The notes beneath the pieces were generated by a model. That model ran no database searches and was not told the DNA's origin. It saw nothing but the letters and a program-made list of their open reading frames with translations. A program made the translations under genes and the position numbers. A stretch of 64,000 nucleotides of DNA from Microvelia longipes (taxonomy: Eukaryota > Arthropoda > Insecta > Hemiptera > Veliidae): the NCBI GenBank assembly GCA_018340805.1, contig JACMZG010001911.1, positions 30,452,544 to 30,516,543 of the forward strand, given 5' to 3'. Position 1 is the first letter of the stretch, and every line of letters starts with the position of its first letter. Positions 57,561 through 64,000 of the stretch are shown here, piece after piece.

Positions 57561-57868
57561 TTCAAATTAGTTCATTGTTAGGGATAGTTAAAATACTATT
57601 TACAATATTTTATTAGAAAGTGTTTAAAACAGCATTAAATTATTAAAAAATTATAAAAATAAAATAATGATTAGGATCTATTTGAACTTAAAAACGCATA
57701 TAGTCTTATACACGACCAAATAAGGTATAATTTCATTATAAGTATTTTTTTATTAGGAATCATTTTAATTTTTTTAATTATTATTTTAATAAGTAAAATT
57801 TGTTAAAATTGTATAAATTGCTTATATTTGTTTTATAAAATAATAAAATGGCTTACTTATTGTTTCAG

Positions 57869-57909
57869 GTGATCCGCCGCATATGCGTTCTCTTCTATAT
57901 AATTATAAG
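57869..57909 (+). CDS. Candidate microexon, unrecognised
   Basis: ACTTATTGTTTCAG is a good acceptor and GTAATA an acceptable donor. The 41 bases between are unusually GC-rich for this region and, with a two-base start, translate as DPPHMRSLLYNYK. There is no homology or partner exon. Confidence 0.3.
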
Positions 57910-58044
57910 GTAATAATAATATTTATTATTTAATTAATAATGATTAAATTTTTTACTTTTTTTTTATTTATACCACAGGTAGGTAGGGAAAGTTTAAATT
58001 TAATATAAAACAAATATTTTAATCACATTTTAATACCAGCTTCG

Positions 58045-58320
58045 GTAAATAAAAGCGAACAAATCCAAGTCTTTAGTGATTAGAGCATGATTCTATATTT
58101 AAAATCCTGGAATAATTAAAGTTAATATCTGTGAAATATTGACAATTTTCATGGCATCGATGGTCGTTCTATTAATTTTTAACTCATTTAACACAAATTA
58201 TGTATCAATAAAAAGTGCGGCTTCCATGTTAATTGTGTCATAAAACATTTTTTGATCACCCTTTTGTTTTCCGCCACTGGTATTGCCAACCTGACAACTA
58301 TCTCTTTGATCGCGAATAGT
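58045..58320 (+). repeat. Interspersed repeat C, copy 2
   Basis: Matches 16765-17048: GATTCTATATTTAAAATCCT, CGATGGTCGTTCTAT, TTTTTGATCACC, GGTATTGCCAACCT, ACAACTATCTCTTTGA. Confidence 0.7.
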
Positions 58321-58920
58321 GTCATTTAATGACACAAACATTCTAAATGATTTCTCAATTTCTTAAGATGATTTTAAAGAAATATGATATATGACTCATC
58401 AGTATTATTTGTTAAAAAATATAAATAATTTCATATCTCTACAACTAATAGGGACGGAATTCATAAAAGGGTTCAGCTGTACTGTCAAGAGTGGTCAGAT
58501 ACCAATTTTTTTAAATAAAGTACTAAAATCGGTTTGTACTTATAATGGTTATCTAACCCAGTTTATTTCTTTACTTACCTATAGCCACAGGTTATCTTGT
58601 TTGTTTTAAACAAATTATACTTAGGGCGGCTGTTAAGTGTTTACTTTACAGCCTCTAAATGTCAGTAAAAATAATTTTATTGCTTAGCTGATAATAACAT
58701 TTACTTCACGTGTGCCGGATGCAAAATTTTACTTAACAGCTGCTACGCAAGTAAGAGTAAATACATTAATTGAAATTAAAATAAAAAGTAGAATTTAAGG
58801 CTCGAATAAAACATGTAAATTAACAATCTTCATAAAAATTAAATTATATTATATAGTTTATTTAATATATTAAGCGTTAATTATTAATTGGCATTTGAGT
58901 TTTTAAAAAATGACAAATGA
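58321..58920. other. Non-coding, hairpin-rich patch at 58625-58770
   Basis: GGCTGTTAAGTG...TTTACAGCC (about 58626-58653) and CTTAACAGCTGCTACGC (about 58732) can pair with each other or locally. Similar to 15.5 kb. The frame 58391-58609 has no support. Confidence 0.35.
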
Positions 58921-59553
58921 CATTTCTCTAGCTATATTACTAGAAAAGGCATAGCCTATCTCAATACATTAAGATGCCTAAAACACTATTGTGGGGCTCT
59001 CAGGGGCTCTGTGTAACCCCAATGAAACCTGCTTCAAGGGAGTGTGATACTATCATAGAGATATATACTAGAGGGGGCATAGCCTATATATACATTATGA
59101 GGCTTGAAATATCTTTTTGGGGCTCTCAGGAGGTCTGAGTAACCTCATTGAAACCTCCTTCAAGAGTAAGTTAAGGTTAAAATAAATATTTTATTTTTAC
59201 CGCCTATTGTTTGTGTTTTTATTTGTATTTTTAACGTTCACTGTTACTGTGATTATTACACTGTGTACTGATTATTTGATTATATTTATAGCGAAGGGGG
59301 TGAGATTACTTTTTTGATGTTTCAAAATTAAACCAATAGGGGCCCTCTAGTAATATTATCTCTATGGATGCTATCATAAATCAACTGTTTTCTGCTTTCC
59401 GTACATTTTTTCCATTCTGAACGTTCTACTATATAAGTTTCCATGATTGTATACTTTTTATTTGATTGCATTAATAATCGAAAGTGCTCAAGTTACTTTT
59501 TCGATGTTTTAAAATTTAACCTATAAGACCCCTCTAGTAATAATATCTCTATG
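58921..59553 (+). mobile_element. MITE (catagag family) containing a second copy of itself
   Basis: The outer element has the conserved GGCATAGCCTATCTCAATAC and GGGGCTCTGTGTAACC segments on the left, and TAAGACCCCTCTAGTAATAA and ATCTCTATG on the right. Removing the inner copy and one duplication leaves about 312 bases, the family length. The outer target duplication is not clear, so it is older. Confidence 0.8.
59054..59366 (+). mobile_element. MITE (catagag family), inner complete copy
   Basis: 313 bases from CATAGAGATATATACTAGAG to TAATATTATCTCTATG. Flanks GATACTAT (59046-59053) and GATGCTAT (59367-59374) are an 8-base duplication with one change. Best copy for a consensus. Non-coding. Confidence 0.88.
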
Positions 59554-59979
59554 ACACAGATATGTATTAAGGTTATATTATTACAAGGTTAGAATTTTTC
59601 AAGTTACTTCTGCTTCAGTTAGTATATGTTTTAAAAAAATTATTGATTTTTTTTTAGTATTTATAAAGAGAAATATGAGTAGTGGTAAAAGAGAGTTTCA
59701 GTTTCTGTGTATTTCGCCTGAGTTGAAACTTGGCAAAAAAAGCCGTATTAAAATGTGTTCTTGATAAATGTAAAAGTGGATTTTAATGACAAAACAAATG
59801 CTTTTATAAAGTACCGTGGTAATAGAATATATTTTATACTGATGAAGTACAAGTATTGGACATGAATAACCCAGATTTAATTTTACGATTTGATACTTGT
59901 ATTGCGGGTTTACATACATAACAGAGGCTGTTACAATGATTTATTGATGTTATATATCTTATTGACTACGCCACCGAAA
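59554..59979. other. No supported gene
   Basis: A 73-codon minus-strand frame (59698-59919) has no exon signals or recognisable family. Confidence 0.3.
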
Positions 59980-60114
59980 AATAGTATATGCAACATGGCT
60001 GTAAATCGATTTTAGTGCCTTGGAAATTAATTATTGACTTGCTTTGCTTGTCAATAATCAAATTTCACCAGCAATGAAATCCCATTTTACAGCCCAGTTA
60101 CATTATCTCCTATT
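59980..60114. mobile_element. Small foldback element with a central hairpin
   Basis: The left end AATAGTATATGCAACATGGC and GCTGTAAAT mirror the right end, whose opposite strand reads AATAGGAGATAATGTAACTG and GGCTGTAAAA. The centre holds TTATTGAC (60031-60038) paired with GTCAATAA (60050-60057) around TTGCTTTGCTT. Its start shares AATAGTATATGC with the larger element at 51333. Confidence 0.65.
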
Positions 60115-60944
60115 ACATTAGAATTCATAGTGCTGCATTATTCTGTATCTTTTCCATTCAATTTAAATACTCAACATAGTTAATCTGAGTTTGATATAAT
60201 ATCAATAAATTTTAATCAAATAAAGCTTTCATTGATTTGATTATAAATTGAACCAGTATTGTGTTATTTAATTATACATATTGATAATATTGTAATAATT
60301 ATTAGACTGTAACTTAATATTTTACTGATAATGACATTTTAGAAGCTATAAATTGCATTTTATAAGTTGGTGGTAGCAAAGCGTTAATAGAAAACTGTAT
60401 TAGATTAGAGTTTGGATATGAAATGAATAACCTATCCGTTATAGGGATTAGAGTGTAACCTATCCTAGGGCTACAATATCGCTTCTATTCTATACGACAC
60501 CTTTAATTCTATTCTATTCTAAATAATATATTTAGTCTTAGTCTAAAAAGTTTTGAAGTATTAATGTAATAAAAGTAAAAACATGGTATGACAAAGTGTG
60601 AAAGGTGCCATATGGAGCGAGCTTACATTCTTGCGATGAACTAACTAAGTATTGATGTACATAAATATAGACGGAAATATTTAAACTTATGTACACATTA
60701 TAAAGCCTCTCATATTAAACCTTGCATCAAGTTATTCTACCGTAAATTGTATAGGAAAATCTCTCGTTTGAATTTTGGTTAGATAATTCATAGCACTGCT
60801 TTTACACAGGCAAGATGTGCTTGCGTTCGTCAAGTGCTTTAAAACTGATACTCTATCATACAATTTGTTAATATACAGTTAGTTGGCACTTTTAGTTTCA
60901 ACATTGTGGTTTAAGTAAAATCGATATTAATTAACTGCGAACCG
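60115..60944. other. No supported gene
   Basis: AT-rich; TCTATTCTATTC runs near 60482-60530. Nothing else recognised. Confidence 0.3.
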
Positions 60945-61680
60945 AGTCCTGTAGCTCAGTGGTAGAGGGCTCGCCTTTCGATCTGAAGGTCGAAGGTTCA
61001 AATCCATCCAGAGGAGGACCTCAGTATGAAGTTATCCCTTGTACTGTTCACTCAAGAGGTCTTGAATTCAAAGCCGGCCAACCCAACCAGGGTTTTACGT
61101 GGTTTCATTGGCTGCTGCGGAGTAGGTTTCATTGCCTTCATACGCAAATGCGGAGTTGGTTCCTGTTTCGTCCGAGACAAGTCTAGATCCTCGTTTTCGT
61201 TGTCTTCAGCTTACGAAAAGTCAAGGTTCTGCGGCTGATGGAGATGAAGGTCGGAAAGATATACAGAGCCTTCCTATGTCGAAAACTTAGTAAGTAAAAG
61301 TGAACCCGGTGACATGAATAACTTAAGTGCCTAGGAACGAAGTGCTCGGTTTTTGAAGTCAGATGCTCGTCCCTTAGTAGCACTCAAGAGCATTGACTTT
61401 CAGGTCAGGGCCTAATGAGTTTGTGCACACTGACGCCGGGGTTGCTAAAATTTTCTGTCGGGTTGCGTAGGGTGAGCCAGAGCGATGAGCTTCGCTAGAG
61501 TCTGGTGATGCTTGAGGAGCTGATGGCAATGGTGAGACTTGTCGAACGAGGACGGGCAAAGTGGGACTAATGTGATCAGAGGAGCTCGTAAGACTTGATG
61601 AACTAAGCATACTGTGAAATAGTAATCGGCGCTTAGTTGAGTGAGGAAAAAACGCTAATATGATTCTACGGGTTTAAGCG
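60945..61680 (+). mobile_element. GC-rich island beginning with a tRNA-like Pol III promoter (long SINE or retroposed gene)
   Basis: Bases 60949-61020 look like a tRNA: TAGCTCAGTGGTAGAGG is a perfect A-box arm and GGTTCAAATCC a perfect B-box, 30-odd bases apart, and TCCT near the start pairs with AGGA near the end. The anticodon loop has the wrong length, so it is not a working tRNA. About 650 bases of balanced composition follow, unlike anything else in the window. Several short frames overlap in it, including a 78-codon minus-strand frame at 61374-61610 (SSDHISPTLPVLVRQVSPLP, GSPYATRQKILATPASV). It may be a long tRNA-derived SINE or a retroposed transcript next to a tRNA relic. Confidence 0.5.
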
Positions 61681-61880
61681 TTAAAATATGAAGTGTTTTA
61701 TATATATATATATATATGTGATTTATTAATTTAGTGTTTCGTATAGTAACTTCATAATTTAAACTTTAACTTTTAATTTTTTTAAATGGTAACCAATTCA
61801 GCACTTGTAGGTGTAGATTTTTGTCAAATATCAACTTCATCGGTCATCTATCAGATTTAAATTATTTTTAAAATTTTTTA
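61681..61880. other. AT-rich sequence with a short (TA)n run
   Basis: A (TA)n run of about 20 bases lies at 61697-61717. No gene. Confidence 0.4.
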
Positions 61881-62135
61881 TAAAATAGGTTAATAGGTCT
61901 ACAATATTTTATCTTCCGGACATCGCAACTAGACCCTTATGTCTGATTTGTGTTGTCTGAAGTTTTCTTTCTAGTATAAACATTGCATGAGCTATGCGTG
62001 ACAAAGTCACACAAACTGTCAAAGATCATGCCTGAAACGGATATTTAAGAAAGGATCCTTGTATATTTTTAATTTTTTATGAACACAATATTTATTCTAT
62101 ATACCTACAGTAGTAATCATCAAGAGAAGTATAAA
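61881..62135 (-). mobile_element. Repeat A, degraded copy
   Basis: CTTCCGGACATCGCAACTAG, ACCCTTATGTCTGATTTGTG, GATCATGCCTGAAACGGATA and the end ATTTATTCTATATACCTACA follow the repeat A end in diverged form. Confidence 0.5.
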
Positions 62136-63689
62136 GAAATGTAGAAATTGTAGAGAAGCTTTTCTCTTCTGAAGTTTCATCTTGTGTTAAAATTGTTCTG
62201 AGTCCTAAACCACAAATACCTCAACCACATCTGTTCCTTAAACAATTCTCGAGATATTTAACTGGACAAATCTGTTCACTATATTACTGATTATGATCTT
62301 AAAGAAAAATTAAAATCATAAATTGAAAGTATTATAGAATCTTTCAAGTAAAAGTAACTGATATTCTTTATTTTATAACTTGTTAAAATATTAAAAACGA
62401 GAGTTGATTGGAAAGTTTTTAGAGTAATAAGTTTTCAGTAAGAAAATTTAGTTGAGTAAGGAAAAACCTAGTTTAGTAAAACTTTACCTAGGAAAGGTTG
62501 TTAATTACTTGCGGTTACAGTTAGTACCCTGTCATCTCTGTGACGGTACGAGTAACTAGTAACACCTCACAGAACTTAGCAACTAGTCCCTGTAAACCAC
62601 ACCTTTCAACTCTAATTAGTCGAATTATCGACATTTTCAAAGATACCTCAAACTGTAATTTAATTTAATTAAATTTTAAACTTTAAAATTATATTTTAAA
62701 TTGAAATCTATGTTAAAATTTTTGGATGTCGATAGCAGAGAAAAGTCAGAAGTGTTTTGTTTGAATAGCCACTTGTAAGCTAAGAAGCTTGTTGAAGCAA
62801 AGCCGTTGACAAGGCCGTTTATACGTACTCGAGTATAACAGACTGATTGTCAATCTAAAGTTGTAGAATATTTCAAATATTAAGAAATTTTTATTTTAGT
62901 ACCTTTCTATAGTGTATCATAAAAGCACGTTGGTACCTTATTCTTCTTACTTGGTACCCTTATTTATTGGTACTTCTATCTAAAACTTGGATTACATTGC
63001 GAACCCAGATTTTTAACTTCTTTTTTGTTTCAATAATTGTGTTGGCAATAAAACTGTATTCCAAGGGTTTCTAGGCTATAAAGTAGATACTTTAATGACG
63101 TTATATAAAAATACCCCTGGAAATAATTCTGTACTCATTGATATTTAAAATCTTATTTTTGCGTCCATTAATTAAATGGTTTTTTAATCAACAGATCTTA
63201 ATATAAAAAAAACAATGCATTTTTAGGGGAAAATTTAAAAATGATTTTATTTATTGAAAATATTATTAAGCTATATTAAACAACTGTTACAAAAGAGAAA
63301 AAAATAATATTGAAATTTTAGTTTTTTTTAATGTAAAATAAATATAATTTCATCAATGAAATATTCTATCTGGAATGGCACAAAACGTCTATGCTAATTT
63401 CATTTATATTGTATGCCTTTGGAAAATTCTATTTTAACACAAATAGATATATAGTAAATAGTAGTGTTACGTACATAAAAAGATATTTTTTTAAATTATT
63501 ATTATGTCATATTAAAAATAATATGTAACATATTGTTAACACTATAAATATTATTATATAGCGTTTCCCCCCATTAAACACACATGGGTTCTCCTTTCAA
63601 CTTCTCGGCACTTGGTCTCAATGTAAGATAAAGATTGTATTTTAAAAGAGTAAATTTTTTGGACTGGTGTGATATATATTTAGAATTTA
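62136..63689. other. No supported gene
   Basis: AT-rich. An imperfect foldback of about 110 bases lies at 62495-62610 (AAAGGTTG...GGTTACAG against CTGTAAACCACACCTTT). Nothing else recognised. Confidence 0.3.
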
Positions 63690-63914
63690 AATTTCTTGAA
63701 GACTAATTTTTTGATTTACTGACATTTTCTGTCATTTTCTAAATTAATTTAAATTTTATATTTCGTTTATAAAAAAATTTTTTACATTACAAATTTAGTT
63801 TCATTTGATTTCACCTGAAGATGTTGAGCTTCGCTCAATGAAACGTTGTGAAGATTTATGTAAAGGTTATTAAATAAATTAATATTTATAAAGGACTGTA
63901 GTCTTCAAGAAATT
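63690..63914 (+). mobile_element. 225-base inverted-repeat element with a hammerhead-like core
   Basis: AATTTCTTGAAGACTA (63690-63705) and its exact inverse TAGTCTTCAAGAAATT (63899-63914) bound the element. Inside, CTGAAGA (63815-63821) is followed by a perfect six-pair hairpin (TTGAGC/GCTCAA with a TTC loop) and GAAAC (63840-63844). Non-coding. It resembles the ends of the Penelope-like elements at 38.7 and 49.7 kb in this respect only. Confidence 0.65.
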
Positions 63915-64000
63915 GTATTTTAAGCTTATAATTATTATCTTTGGTCATGTATGGTCATTTAATATAATTTTTTTTTGTGAAATTAGGTATCGACATTATG
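63915..64000. other. AT-rich window end
   Basis: No feature recognised. Confidence 0.3.

Noticed and set aside
60949..61020. Functional tRNA gene
   Set aside because: A- and B-boxes are perfect, but the anticodon loop has six or eight bases depending on pairing, the D-stem is mismatched, and no U33-anticodon-purine arrangement fits.

Overview
The window looks like an AT-rich, repeat-dense intergenic and intronic stretch of an arthropod nuclear genome, most likely an insect. The signs are small exons with GT-AG splice sites, 50-base introns, abundant short inverted-repeat elements, tRNA-derived SINEs, Penelope-like and non-LTR retroelement relics, TA microsatellites, and a fragment resembling the insect ZAD zinc-finger family. 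I see no bacterial operon, rRNA, CRISPR or plasmid feature. There are two assembly gaps: exactly 1000 N at 19669-20668 and 10 N at 34956-34965. The species cannot be named from this sequence.

Genes. The one confidently recognised gene is pyrroline-5-carboxylate reductase (proline biosynthesis) on the minus strand, with exons at 33631-33701, 32213-32392, 30912-31124, 30151-30298 and about 29562-29656. The first three of these join in phase and are clean. The last two are recognisable but carry several indels. The first coding exon (nucleotide-binding motif) was not found. Just upstream, 33.8-35.2 kb holds a roughly 710-base tandem duplication of a ZAD-like gene fragment, ending at the 10-N gap. 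Other supported but unrecognised exons lie on the minus strand at 516-654 and 5167-5322 (phases compatible with one gene) and at 43231-43411 (a terminal exon ending in a GPI-anchor-like hydrophobic tail). Weaker candidates are at 26313-26468 (minus) and 57869-57909 (plus).

Mobile DNA dominates the rest. An unclassified interspersed repeat of about 0.8 kb (called repeat A) is present in at least a dozen full or partial copies across the window. A MITE of about 313 bases with 8-base target duplications occurs at 4770-5071, 48770-50038 and 58921-59553, the last with a second copy inside it. A Penelope-like element remnant, recognised by the end of a GIY-YIG endonuclease, forms a large inverted repeat at 48889-49825. 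It sits inside a MITE that sits inside repeat A, so three insertion events can be ordered. Related retroelement ends at 38.5 kb and, less surely, 63.7 kb carry a CTGANGA-hairpin-GAAA signature resembling a hammerhead ribozyme core. A tRNA-derived SINE family appears at 14.1, 17.7 and 51.9 kb.

The most unusual locus is 51.08-51.59 kb. A TATA box and a 50-codon reading frame resembling the start of tyrosine-recombinase-type transposon proteins are followed by a foldback element that contains four consecutive GC-rich hairpins, two of them exact 38-base duplicates. A small relative with similar ends and a central hairpin lies at 59980-60114.
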